A DNA stretch of 51,857 nucleotides from an uncultured Pelagibacteraceae bacterium (GTDB taxonomy: Bacteria; Pseudomonadota; Alphaproteobacteria; Pelagibacterales; Pelagibacteraceae): the NCBI GenBank assembly GCA_902566705.1, contig CACFJT010000009.1, positions 1 through 51,857 on the forward strand. Reading direction: 5' to 3'. The stretch's first letter is position 1. Each line of letters opens with the position of its first letter. The translations under genes were made by a program, and so were the position numbers. Below, one piece after another: positions 39,361 to 47,847 of the stretch. The notes under the pieces were generated by a model. It had not been told where the DNA came from. It was given only the letters and a program-made list of their open reading frames with translations, and made no database searches.

Positions 39361-40238
39361 GCTGCTTTTTTCTTCCTAACTAATTTTTGATAACTTTCAT
39401 TTAAATCAATTATCGTATCACAAACTTTAAATTGATTTTCTGCAATACATGATACAGGAGTTACCTCTGCTGCAGTTCCGGTTAAAAAACATCCAACAAA
39501 ATTTGGTAGTTCAGTTGGACTAATTTTTCTTTCATGTACTTTTATATTTTTTGATTTTGCAATTCCAATTACAGTTCTTCTTGTAATACCATCTAAAAAA
39601 GAATCTGGTATTGGAGTGTGAATCTCCCCATTTTTATCTTTGAAAAAAATATTTGCTCCAGTTGCTTCAGCAATATTCCCTTCATGATCGAGCATTAACG
39701 AGTCTGTATATCCTTGCTTTTCTGCCTCATGTTTTGAGAGAGTGCAAATCATATAAAGACCAGATGCCTTTGTATCCCATGGTATTGTATTGGGCGCTGG
39801 TCTTCTCCAATTTGAAATATTTAATCTTATTCCTTCGACTTTCAGTTTAGGATCAAAATATGATCCCCACTCCCAAGTTGCTATTGCTACATGAATTTTA
39901 GTATGTTGCGCAGAAATAGCCATCATCTCACTACCTCTCCAAGCCACAGGTCTAACATAACCATTTTCTACTTTTTGTGTCGCAACAATCTTGTTTGATG
40001 CAATATTTATTTCTTCCTCTGTGTAAGGAATTTCAAAACCCATTCTCTTTGCTGAATAAAAAAATCTTGAAGTGTGCTCCTCTAATTTGAAAATTGAACC
40101 ATCATAAACCCTCTCGCCTTCAAATACACAACTAGCATAGTGCATACCATGGCTTAAAACATGCAGTTTAACATCAGCCCAATCAACTAATTCGTTGTTG
40201 TACCATATTTTTCCAGATCTCTTATCGTAAGGTATCAT
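39357..40238 (-). CDS. ilvE: Branched-chain amino acid aminotransferase
   Basis: Fold-type IV PLP enzyme for the last step of valine, leucine and isoleucine synthesis. The 293 residues open with SGKIWYNNELVDWADVKLHVLSHGMHYASCVFEGER, have the PLP lysine in WDTKASGLYM, and the cofactor-phosphate region NIAEATGANIFF and GITRRTVI. The length fits IlvE. It is divergent from a MarR-type regulator; the gap of 25-73 bases depends on that gene's true start. Confidence 0.93.
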   Translation of the reverse strand: MIPYDKRSGKIWYNNELVDWADVKLHVLSHGMHYASCVFEGERVYDGSIFKLEEHTSRFFYSAKRMGFEIPYTEEEINIASNKIVATQKVENGYVRPVAWRGSEMMAISAQHTKIHVAIATWEWGSYFDPKLKVEGIRLNISNWRRPAPNTIPWDTKASGLYMICTLSKHEAEKQGYTDSLMLDHEGNIAEATGANIFFKDKNGEIHTPIPDSFLDGITRRTVIGIAKSKNIKVHERKISPTELPNFVGCFLTGTAAEVTPVSCIAENQFKVCDTIIDLNESYQKLVRKKKAA

Positions 40239-40311
40239 GTGTGAAAATTTTTTTAATTTATAAATGAAAAATATCTTTGTATCTTTAATATGTCAATATA
40301 ACTTACCTATT

Positions 40312-40749
40312 ATGAAAGAACTTTTGTATTTAAAAGATGACCAGCTAAAAGATCTGATTGAAAAACTATTTGTTAGCTACAGAGAAACCTTTTCTGACTC
40401 TAAAAAAATATTAGATAGATATTCAATTGGTTTGGCACATCATAAAGTAATTCATTTACTGTCAATGTATGAAGGGATCTCAATTTCAGAGCTACTTAAA
40501 AGGTTAAAAGTCACAAAACAAAGCTTAAATCGCGTTCTCAAAGATTTAATTAAACTTGAAATAATCACGTTTAAAAAAGATGATCAAGACACTAGAGTAA
40601 AACATCTTTTTCTCAATGACAAAGGAAAAAAAATTTTTAATGAAATATTTAATATTCAAAAAAAGAGAATTTATAATGCTTTACTAAATTCAAGTTCTGA
40701 GGAAGTTATAAATTTTGATAATGTACTAAGTAAAATAATTAATGGATAA
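40312..40749 (+). CDS. MarR-family transcriptional regulator (PetP-like by context)
   Basis: Winged-helix regulator. The helix-turn-helix and wing region reads LLSMYEGISISELLKRLKVTKQSLNRVLKDLIKLEIITFKKDDQDTR-like with the D-x-R wing tip, flanked by dimerisation helices. I choose the ATG at 40312 (MKELLYLKDD). A longer start at 40264 adds 16 residues with no family resemblance and leaves only 25 bases to ilvE. The order MarR, OmpR-type regulator, with a bc1 operon elsewhere in the window, recalls petP-petR of Rhodobacter, but the ligand and targets are unknown. Confidence 0.85.
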   Translation: MKELLYLKDDQLKDLIEKLFVSYRETFSDSKKILDRYSIGLAHHKVIHLLSMYEGISISELLKRLKVTKQSLNRVLKDLIKLEIITFKKDDQDTRVKHLFLNDKGKKIFNEIFNIQKKRIYNALLNSSSEEVINFDNVLSKIING

Positions 40750-41419
40750 ATTTAAAGCACATATACTTGTAGTTGATGATGATGATGGAATTAGATCTCT
40801 TGTAAAAAAATATTTAAATGAAAATAAATTCTTAGTTTCTACTGCAGAGAACGCAGAAAACGCGCAAGAAAAAATAAAAATAATTAAGTTTGATTTGATA
40901 GTTTTGGATATCATGATGCCAGGTAAAAGTGGCCTTGAGTTTATAAAAGATAATAAAAAAATGCTAAAAACCCCTATAATTCTTCTTACAGCTAAAGGAG
41001 AAGCAAATGAAAGAGTTGAGGGGTTAGAGATTGGTGCTGATGATTATCTCCCTAAACCATTTGAGCCAAAAGAATTAATTTTAAGAATACAAAATATATT
41101 GAGTAAAACAATAAAAACAGATCAGAAAAGAGTTATTAAATTTGAAAATGTAAAAATTGATTTGAATAAATTTTTAATTTTTAAAAGTAATAAAGAATTT
41201 AAGATTAATGCAACAGAAAAGGTAATTTTAGAAAAAATGATAAATAATCCAGGTAAAACTTTTTCAAGGGAAGATATTGGTCAATTGATTAATTTAGATA
41301 AAGAAAGATCAATAGATGTTATTATTACTCGACTAAGAAAAAAAATTGAAATTGATCCAAAAAATCCAAAATTTTTACAGACAATAAGAGGTGCAGGGTA
41401 TGTTCTCTGGATTGAGTGA
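40742..41419 (+). CDS. OmpR/PhoB-type response regulator
   Basis: Receiver plus winged-helix output protein of 225 residues. The receiver has the acidic pocket VVDDDDG (about 10-16), the phosphoacceptor D56 in VLDIMMPG, the threonine in LLTAKGE and the lysine in DYLPKPF. The C-terminal domain ends with the typical DVIITRLRKKIE...IRGAGYVLW. It overlaps the MarR gene upstream and the histidine kinase downstream, so it almost certainly works with that kinase. PetR/OmpR-like assignment is from similarity of pattern only. Confidence 0.92.
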   Translation: MDKFKAHILVVDDDDGIRSLVKKYLNENKFLVSTAENAENAQEKIKIIKFDLIVLDIMMPGKSGLEFIKDNKKMLKTPIILLTAKGEANERVEGLEIGADDYLPKPFEPKELILRIQNILSKTIKTDQKRVIKFENVKIDLNKFLIFKSNKEFKINATEKVILEKMINNPGKTFSREDIGQLINLDKERSIDVIITRLRKKIEIDPKNPKFLQTIRGAGYVLWIE

Positions 41420-42719
41420 TTTCTTCAAAAGAATATTACCAAAAAGATTATTCTATAGAGCACTTCTAATAGTTGCTATTCCAGTTCTGGTTTTGCAACT
41501 AATAATTACAATTGTTTTTTTTGATAGTCTTTGGATAAAAACAAACAAAGGTATGACTAGAACCTTAGTAAATGAAATAAGCACATTTATTGAGGCCTAT
41601 GGAAGTGAACAAACGAATAAACAAGAGCTACTAGATCTTTTTTCCATATTTTTAGATTTAAACATTGAATTAACTAAAAATGAAAAATTACAAAGTACAG
41701 ATACAGAAAGATGGTTCAGTCCTATAGATAGAACTTTAAGAAGAGAACTTAAATCTAAATTTGGATTAGATGAATATTGGTTTAATACTACAAGTTATAA
41801 AGAATTAATTGATTTAAGAATTAAATACGAAGAAGGTTATTTTAAATTTTTAATTCCAAAAGATAGAGTTGCGAGTTCTTCTGCAAGGATATTTGCCCTT
41901 TGGATCACTGTGCCTGCATTTATAATGGTGATAATTTCTCTCATATTTTTAAAAAATCAAACTAGACCGATTACAAACTTGGCGCGCGCAGCAGAAAGAT
42001 TTGGTAAAGGAGAAAATATTGAAGAATTTAAACCTTCAGGGGCCCTTGAAATAAGACAGGCTGGACATGAATTTGACAAAATGAGAAAAAGAATTGAAAG
42101 ACACATAAATCAAAGAACTGAGATGTTATCTGGTATAAGTCATGATTTAAGGACACCTTTAACAAGAATGAAATTACAACTAGCTTTCATAAAAGATAAA
42201 GAAACTGTCCAAAAATTAACTGAAGACATCGATGAAATGGAAAAAATGCTTAATGAATACTTACAATTTACCAGTTCATCGTATGTTGAAAAAGATGAAA
42301 TGTTTAATTTATCTGAATTAATTTCAGAGGTTGCTGAAAAATATAATAATAAAAATATTTTACTAAGTTTAATTCCAAGAATTTACTATAATGGTAGAAA
42401 AAATTTAATTAATAGGTGTTTAAATAATTTAATAGATAATGCCTTAAAATACGCGAACAAAGTTGAAATAGGCTTAAGTAAAAAAAATACAAACTTATTC
42501 ATTATTATTGATGATGATGGTCCTGGAATACCAAAAAATGAGTATGAGAATGTATTTAAACCTTTCTATAAAATAGATAAAGGTCGAGCAGACTCTAAAT
42601 CAAGTGTTGGACTTGGTTTGTCTATTTCATCAGACATTATTAAATCTCATGGAGGCAATATTATTTTAGAAAAATCAAAAATGGATGGTTTAAGAGTTAA
42701 GATTTTTTTACCCGTTTAA
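41400..42719 (+). CDS. EnvZ-like sensor histidine kinase
   Basis: Membrane sensor kinase of about 439 residues. Two membrane segments (about 20-43 and 165-184) bracket a periplasmic domain of about 120 residues. A HAMP linker (QTRPITNLARAAERFGKGE) follows, then the phosphoacceptor H248 in SGISHDLRTPLTRMKLQL, the N box (CLNNLIDNALKYA), the G1 box (IDDDGPGIP) and G2 (VGLGLSIS). I start at ATG 41400; an in-frame GTG three codons earlier is possible. It overlaps the response-regulator gene by 20 bases. Its stimulus is not evident. The 3' end overlaps ubiK on the other strand by 23 bases. Confidence 0.92.
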   Translation: MFSGLSDFFKRILPKRLFYRALLIVAIPVLVLQLIITIVFFDSLWIKTNKGMTRTLVNEISTFIEAYGSEQTNKQELLDLFSIFLDLNIELTKNEKLQSTDTERWFSPIDRTLRRELKSKFGLDEYWFNTTSYKELIDLRIKYEEGYFKFLIPKDRVASSSARIFALWITVPAFIMVIISLIFLKNQTRPITNLARAAERFGKGENIEEFKPSGALEIRQAGHEFDKMRKRIERHINQRTEMLSGISHDLRTPLTRMKLQLAFIKDKETVQKLTEDIDEMEKMLNEYLQFTSSSYVEKDEMFNLSELISEVAEKYNNKNILLSLIPRIYYNGRKNLINRCLNNLIDNALKYANKVEIGLSKKNTNLFIIIDDDGPGIPKNEYENVFKPFYKIDKGRADSKSSVGLGLSISSDIIKSHGGNIILEKSKMDGLRVKIFLPV

Positions 42720-42948
42720 CTTTTTTATTTTTATTTTTTTCTAGTTTATTTATTTTATTTTCAAGATTCTCAACACGTTTTGACAGTATTTCAAACTCGT
42801 CTTTACTTGTAAGTTTCATTTTAAAAACAAACTCATCTCTTTTAGATTTTAAAATATTAAATAGTTCTGTAGTTAAATCTTTAGAAGATACCAATCCCTG
42901 CTCTATTAATTTAGCAAACTTATCAATTATAAATTTAGAATTTTTCAT
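42697..42948 (-). CDS. ubiK: UbiK-type accessory factor (BMFP domain)
   Basis: Small coiled-coil protein that in E. coli assists the soluble ubiquinone-biosynthesis complex and can fuse membranes in vitro. From the ATG at 42948 it has 83 residues. FIIDKFAKLIEQG and a C-terminal heptad coiled coil (EFEILSKRVENLENKINKLEK) ending in a basic tail match the BMFP/YqiC pattern. An alternative ATG at 42963 adds five residues. Its start is 32 bases from the divergent lgt start, an arrangement common in alphaproteobacteria. Confidence 0.8.
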   Translation of the reverse strand: MKNSKFIIDKFAKLIEQGLVSSKDLTTELFNILKSKRDEFVFKMKLTSKDEFEILSKRVENLENKINKLEKNKNKKVKRVKKS

Positions 42949-42980
42949 ATTTAAGATATACATTATAAGTATTGTTAAAA

Positions 42981-43751
42981 ATGTTCATTAATAATTTTGA
43001 CCCAGTAGCCCTAGAAATATTTTCTTTAGAAATCAGATGGTATTCTTTAGCTTATATATTTGGAATTATAATAGGCTGGATTCTTGCAAAAAAATTATTT
43101 ATCCAAGACATAGAAGTTAAAAATAAATTTGATAATTATTTAACTTATTTAATTATAGGTATAATTTTAGGAGGAAGACTTGGTTATATTATTATTTATA
43201 ATTTAAGTTTTTATATAAGTAATCCATTAGATATATTAAAAATTTGGCAAGGAGGAATGTCCTTCCATGGTGGTTTAATTGGAGTTATTTTCGCATCTAT
43301 ATTTTTTGCAAAAAAAAGTAATCAAAACCCATTCTTATATTTAGATATTGTCGCTTTAGTAGCTCCAGTCGGTTTATTTTTTGGACGAATAGCAAACTTT
43401 ATAAATTCAGAGTTGTATGGAACCATAACTAATGTACCCTGGGCAGTAACATTTCTTCAGGTAGATAATCTTCCTAGGCATCCCTCACAATTATATGAAG
43501 CAATATTAGAGGGTTTATTTTTATTTTTATTATTAATTTATTTTAAAAATAAATTTTCAAACAAACCTGGTGTGATTTCAGGATTATTTTTAATAATTTA
43601 CTCAATTTTCAGATTTATTATTGAATTTTACAGAGTACCAGATGAACAGCTTGGTTATATACTTTTAAACTTAACGATGGGGCAAGTAGTAAGTTTAATA
43701 TTTATAATATCAGGAGTAATCTTATTTTATTTAAAATATGAAACTCGCTAA
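42981..43751 (+). CDS. lgt: Prolipoprotein diacylglyceryl transferase
   Basis: Inner-membrane enzyme that attaches diacylglycerol to the lipobox cysteine of prolipoproteins. The 256 residues have seven predicted membrane segments, SFHGGLIGVI, the Lgt signature GRIANFINSELYGT, HPSQLYEA and RVPDEQLG. I start at ATG 42981; a TTG three codons upstream is less likely. The 3' end overlaps midA by 14 bases. Confidence 0.95.
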   Translation: MFINNFDPVALEIFSLEIRWYSLAYIFGIIIGWILAKKLFIQDIEVKNKFDNYLTYLIIGIILGGRLGYIIIYNLSFYISNPLDILKIWQGGMSFHGGLIGVIFASIFFAKKSNQNPFLYLDIVALVAPVGLFFGRIANFINSELYGTITNVPWAVTFLQVDNLPRHPSQLYEAILEGLFLFLLLIYFKNKFSNKPGVISGLFLIIYSIFRFIIEFYRVPDEQLGYILLNLTMGQVVSLIFIISGVILFYLKYETR

Positions 43752-44790
43752 AACAAATAATTTACCGTTAGATCAATTTATAAATTTTGCTCTTTACGAT
43801 AAGGATAAAGGTTTTTATATGAAAAAAAATCCTTTTGGTGAAGATGGAGACTTTATTACTGCTCCCAACGTTACAAGATTATTTTCAGAAATTATCACAA
43901 TCTGGACGATTACTTTTTGGAAAAGCATTGGCTCTCCGAAAAAATTTAATTTGCTAGAACTAGGAGCTGGAAATGGTGAAATGATGAAAGTCATAGATGA
44001 GACACTTATAAATTTTCCTGAGTGTTACAATGCCTGCAGTTTTGTAATTCACGAAAAAAGTGATTTTTTATTAAATGAACAAAAAAAAAATTTAAATTCT
44101 AAAAAATTTTCATGGTTAAAAAATATTGAAAAAATAAACTCAAACCCAACAATTTTTTTAGCTAATGAATTTTTTGACGCCATACCGATCAAACAATTTT
44201 TTAAAAAAAAAAATAGTTGGTTTGAAAGATTTGTGAATTTGAGTGATCCAAACAAAGCTGAATTTAAAGAAGAAAAAATTGATATAGAAACAATTGAAAA
44301 ACATCTTAATTTCGAAATATCGAAAGATCAGAGCGTTATAGAATATTCGCCAGATGCATTTAAATATTTAAGAACAATTTGTGACTTAATACAAAAAAAT
44401 GATGGAGGAATGTTAATTATTGATTATGGATATGCAGATAACAAAATGCATGAAACTCTTCAGGCAGTGAATAATCACAAATATTCTAACGTTTTAGAAA
44501 ATATTGGAGAATCTGATATTACTTACAATATAAACTTTCATTCCTTTGAAAAATTTATAAATCAGTTTAAAGAAATAAATTCAATTTTTACAAATCAAAA
44601 AAAATTTTTAACAAATATGGGTATTCTTCAAAGAGCGGAAATAATCAGCAAAAATATAGCATTTTCTAAAAAAGCAGATTTATTTTATAGAGTAAGACGT
44701 TTAATAGATGAAAATCAAATGGGTGAATTGTTCAAAGTCATGCTTGTAAAAAATAAGAGAAACAATTTTAAGACAGGTTTTCAAAATTGA
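43738..44790 (+). CDS. MidA/NDUFAF7-family SAM-dependent methyltransferase
   Basis: Class I methyltransferase of 350 residues. In mitochondria its relative NDUFAF7 methylates an arginine of a complex I subunit; the bacterial role is probably similar but unproven. Features are PLDQFINFALYDKDKGFYM, DGDFITAPNVTRLFSE, the SAM loop LLELGAGNGEMMKVI, EFFDAIPIKQF and GGMLIIDYGYAD. It sits between lgt and pgeF, the conserved alphaproteobacterial order, with overlaps on both sides. Confidence 0.87.
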   Translation: MKLAKTNNLPLDQFINFALYDKDKGFYMKKNPFGEDGDFITAPNVTRLFSEIITIWTITFWKSIGSPKKFNLLELGAGNGEMMKVIDETLINFPECYNACSFVIHEKSDFLLNEQKKNLNSKKFSWLKNIEKINSNPTIFLANEFFDAIPIKQFFKKKNSWFERFVNLSDPNKAEFKEEKIDIETIEKHLNFEISKDQSVIEYSPDAFKYLRTICDLIQKNDGGMLIIDYGYADNKMHETLQAVNNHKYSNVLENIGESDITYNINFHSFEKFINQFKEINSIFTNQKKFLTNMGILQRAEIISKNIAFSKKADLFYRVRRLIDENQMGELFKVMLVKNKRNNFKTGFQN

Positions 44791-45545
44791 TAAAATCAAA
44801 AAAACTTTCAAAAATAAAAATAATTAAACATGGTTTTTTTAATAAAACTGGTGGTAAATCAAAAAAAATTTATAAAAGTTTAAACTGTGGTCCTGGTTCT
44901 AAAGATAATCCCTCAGATGTTAAAAAAAATTTACAAATAGTTAAAAAAAAAATAAAAGGCACTGCTAAAAGTATTTTGTTACTTCATCAAATACATAGTA
45001 ATAAGTTTGTTTATATTAATAAAAAAAATAAATTTAGATCAAAACCAAAAGCTGACGCAATAATTACAAATCAAAAAAATATACCTATTGGTATTTTAAC
45101 AGCTGATTGTGTGCCCATTTTGATCTGTGATGAAAGAAAAAATATAGTTGCAGCAATTCATGCTGGCTGGAAAGGCGCATACAAAGATATAATTAGTAAG
45201 GTAATCCAATTTATGGTCAAAAAAGGATCTAATCCTAGAAATATTACTGCAGCTATTGGACCTGCTATCTCAGCTAAAAATTATGAAGTTAAAGAGGACT
45301 TTATAAAAAAATTTATTAAAAAGGACAAAAAGAATAATAAATTTTTTAAAATAAAGTATAAAAAGCTTTATTTTGATTTGCCTAATTATGTAAAATCATG
45401 TCTTTTAAAGAATAAAATAAAAAATATCGATTCCATAAACATTGATACATTTGATATTAAGAATAATTTTTTTAGTGCGAGGAGAGCATTAAGACTAAAT
45501 CATGATGATTATGGTAGAAATATTTCAATAATTATGCTTAATTAA
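44787..45545 (+). CDS. pgeF: PgeF/YfiH-family protein (laccase-domain purine nucleoside enzyme)
   Basis: Cu-oxidase_4 (YfiH) family protein of 252 residues. It shows LLHQIHSN, LTADCVPILI and AAIHAGWKGAYKDI, with the metal-ligand His, Cys and His of the family. E. coli YfiH is reported to edit cell-wall precursors, and other members act on purine nucleosides, so the substrate is open. The frame opens with TTG overlapping the midA stop (TTGA). An ATG alternative is lacking before the conserved GFFNKTGG. Lysine content is high, as expected from the AT bias. Confidence 0.87.
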   Translation: MIKSKKLSKIKIIKHGFFNKTGGKSKKIYKSLNCGPGSKDNPSDVKKNLQIVKKKIKGTAKSILLLHQIHSNKFVYINKKNKFRSKPKADAIITNQKNIPIGILTADCVPILICDERKNIVAAIHAGWKGAYKDIISKVIQFMVKKGSNPRNITAAIGPAISAKNYEVKEDFIKKFIKKDKKNNKFFKIKYKKLYFDLPNYVKSCLLKNKIKNIDSINIDTFDIKNNFFSARRALRLNHDDYGRNISIIMLN

Positions 45546-45554
45546 CCTTTTTTA

Positions 45555-46487
45555 ATGAAATTATTATCCGGAAACAGCAACAAACCATTAAGCAAGAATA
45601 TTGCTAAATATCTAAAATCTAAATTGGTCAACTCTAGTATTAGAAATTTTTCTGACGGGGAAATCTATGTCGAAATTAATGAAAATATAAGAGGAAATAG
45701 TATTTTTTTAATTCAATCTATTTCATCTCCTGCAAATGATAACCTAATGGAACTACTATTGTGTATTGATGCACTTAAGAGATCGTCAGCAAAAAATATT
45801 ACAGCAGTTGTCCCTTATTTTGGTTATGCTAGACAAGATAGAAAAGTCGCACCAAGAACATCAATATCTGCAAAGCTAGTCTCAAATCTAATTACTAAAG
45901 CAGGAGCAGATAGAGTCGTCACCGTTGATTTACATGCAGGTCAAATTCAAGGGTTTTTTGACATTCCTGTGGATAACTTGTTTGCAACACCAATATTTGC
46001 AAGACATGTGAAAAAAAAGATAAAAAATAAAAATCTAATTTGTGTTGCACCAGATGTTGGAGGAACTGAACGAGCAAGAGCGCTAGGTAAAATATTAAAT
46101 GTTGGATTAGCTATTGTAGATAAAAGAAGACCAAAACCTGGTCAATCTCAAGTAATGAATATAATTGGAGATGTGAAAGGAAAAACTTGTATCCTTGTTG
46201 ATGATATAATTGATTCTGGTGGAACAATAGTAAATGCAGCTAAAGCACTTAAAGATAGAGGTGCTAAAGAAGTTTACGTTTATATAACTCATGGTGTACT
46301 TAGTGGAGAAGCTGTAAAAAAAATTAAAAATTCTGTAATTAAAAATTTGGTTATCACTGACACAATTGATAACATGAAAAGAGTTAAAGGTGCTAAAAAC
46401 ATTGAGGTTCTGTCAATTTCTAGCCTTATGGGTGAAGCAATTAAAAGAATATCTAACTCAACCTCAGTATCAGATTTATTCAAATAA
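45555..46487 (+). CDS. prs: Ribose-phosphate pyrophosphokinase
   Basis: Makes PRPP from ribose 5-phosphate and ATP, the common precursor for nucleotides, histidine and tryptophan. The 310 residues include [43 protein letters not shown] and the PRPP loop [12 protein letters not shown]. Length is normal. It lies upstream of rplY and pth, a common proteobacterial order (prs-rplY-pth-ychF). Confidence 0.97.
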   Translation: MKLLSGNSNKPLSKNIAKYLKSKLVNSSIRNFSDGEIYVEINENIRGNSIFLIQSISSPANDNLMELLLCIDALKRSSAKNITAVVPYFGYARQDRKVAPRTSISAKLVSNLITKAGADRVVTVDLHAGQIQGFFDIPVDNLFATPIFARHVKKKIKNKNLICVAPDVGGTERARALGKILNVGLAIVDKRRPKPGQSQVMNIIGDVKGKTCILVDDIIDSGGTIVNAAKALKDRGAKEVYVYITHGVLSGEAVKKIKNSVIKNLVITDTIDNMKRVKGAKNIEVLSISSLMGEAIKRISNSTSVSDLFK

Positions 46488-46491
46488 ATAC

Positions 46492-46532
46492 CTTGAGTTC
46501 TTGAGGAACTTAAGCTAAAAAACCTAGTTTTT
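46492..46532 (+). promoter_or_regulatory. Two hairpins in the prs-rplY gap
   Basis: CTTGAGTTC (46492-46500) pairs with GAACTTAAG (46506-46514) around TTGAG, a nine-pair stem with one G-U. A second, AAAAAC (46518-46523) with GTTTTT (46527-46532), ends at the base before the rplY ATG, so there is no room for a normal ribosome site. This could be an attenuator, a processing site or a translation switch. The pairing is seen; the function is inferred. Confidence 0.4.
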
Positions 46533-47246
46533 ATGAATTCATTAGACGCTAACATCAGAAATACAAAGACTAAAGGTGAACTCAACTCACTGAGAAATAA
46601 CGGTAATGTGCCTGCGATAATTTATGGTGGTGAAGCTGAAAATGAGAAGATTTCTATATCTAAAAAAGTGCTTAAATCACTAATTGAAAAAGAAAATTTT
46701 TTATCAAGTATCATAACCTTAAATGTCGATGGTAAACCTCAAAAAGCTCTTCCAAGAGAAATAAAATACGACATTATTTCAGACGAGCCAATTCATGTAG
46801 ACTTTTTAAGAATAGTATCAGGGATAAAAGTCAGAATAGAAGTGCCAGTGAAATTTTTAAACCACGAAAAATCTCCTGGGTTAAAAAGAGGTGGAGTTTT
46901 AAACATAGTAAGAAGAAAAGTTGAACTAAAATGTCCAAGTGAAAAGATACCAGAAAATCTAGTGATAGATCTTGATGGTGTTGATATTGGAGAAAGTTTT
47001 AAAATTTCTTCAATAAATCTTGAAAGTGACGTTACACCTACTATTCAAGGAAGAGATTTCGTAATTGCAACTTTAGCAGCTCCGACTGTTATGAAAGAAC
47101 CTGAAAAACCTGCAGAAACTGAGGAAGCTGAGGGTGAAGGTGCAGAGGGTGCAGAGGCAGCAGCAACTGAAGGTGGTGATAAACCAGCGGCTGATGGTGA
47201 TAAAAAAGAAGGTGAAGACAAAAAACCTGCTGAAGAAAAAAAATAG
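46533..47246 (+). CDS. rplY: 50S ribosomal protein L25 (Ctc form)
   Basis: Binds 5S rRNA in the large subunit. The N-terminal L25 domain (about 1-90) has RNTKTKGELNSLRNNGNVPAIIYGG and EPIHVDFLRI. The C-terminal TL5/CTC domain (about 95-185) has VPVKFLNHEKSPGLKRGGVLNIV and VIDLDGVDIGESF. The last 50 residues are a low-complexity tail made almost only of Glu, Ala, Gly, Lys, Asp and Pro, richer in GC than the neighbours. No clear ribosome site precedes the ATG. Confidence 0.94.
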   Translation: MNSLDANIRNTKTKGELNSLRNNGNVPAIIYGGEAENEKISISKKVLKSLIEKENFLSSIITLNVDGKPQKALPREIKYDIISDEPIHVDFLRIVSGIKVRIEVPVKFLNHEKSPGLKRGGVLNIVRRKVELKCPSEKIPENLVIDLDGVDIGESFKISSINLESDVTPTIQGRDFVIATLAAPTVMKEPEKPAETEEAEGEGAEGAEAAATEGGDKPAADGDKKEGEDKKPAEEKK

Positions 47247-47286
47247 TTAATCAAATTTGAATTTTATCCTCCAAAATTAATATTTT

Positions 47287-47847
47287 ATGCTTCTACTTGT
47301 AGGATTAGGCAATCCAACCCCAGACAGTGAAAACAACAGGCACAATATTGGTTTCAAAATTATAGACGCGATAAATAAAAAATTTGGTCTTTCAAAACAA
47401 AAACCAAAATTTAAAGGACTTCTTACGACTGGAAACGTAGGAGACAAAAAAGTTTATGCTATTAAACCTTTAACCTTTATGAATAATTCTGGAATTTGCA
47501 TTAGAGAATTAATTGAGTATTTCAAAATAGATGCAGAAGATGTTGTTGTCTTTCATGACGATCTAGATGTAGAATTTGGAAAGATAAAAGCAAAATTTGG
47601 CGGTTCTGATGCAGGACACAACGGTATTGCATCAATAGATAAGTTTATTGGTAAAGATTATTCAAGAGTAAGAATAGGTATTGGCAAACCAAAAGATAAA
47701 ATGGAAGTAAGTGATTTTGTTCTTCAAAATTTTGATGAAGATGAAATGCTTTGGTTGGAAAAAATTACAGACAACATTACAGATTCTATTTCAATACTTA
47801 TCGACAAAAAATTAGATTTATTCTCTAGCACTGTAAATAATAAATAA
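47287..47847 (+). CDS. pth: Peptidyl-tRNA hydrolase
   Basis: Frees tRNA from prematurely released peptidyl-tRNA. The 186 residues carry VGLGNPTPDSENNRHNIGF with the catalytic histidine, KPLTFMNNSG, VFHDDLDVEFGKI with the catalytic aspartate, and GSDAGHNGIASID. The length is typical. The stop shares a base with the ychF ATG (TAATG). Confidence 0.96.
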   Translation: MLLLVGLGNPTPDSENNRHNIGFKIIDAINKKFGLSKQKPKFKGLLTTGNVGDKKVYAIKPLTFMNNSGICIRELIEYFKIDAEDVVVFHDDLDVEFGKIKAKFGGSDAGHNGIASIDKFIGKDYSRVRIGIGKPKDKMEVSDFVLQNFDEDEMLWLEKITDNITDSISILIDKKLDLFSSTVNNK

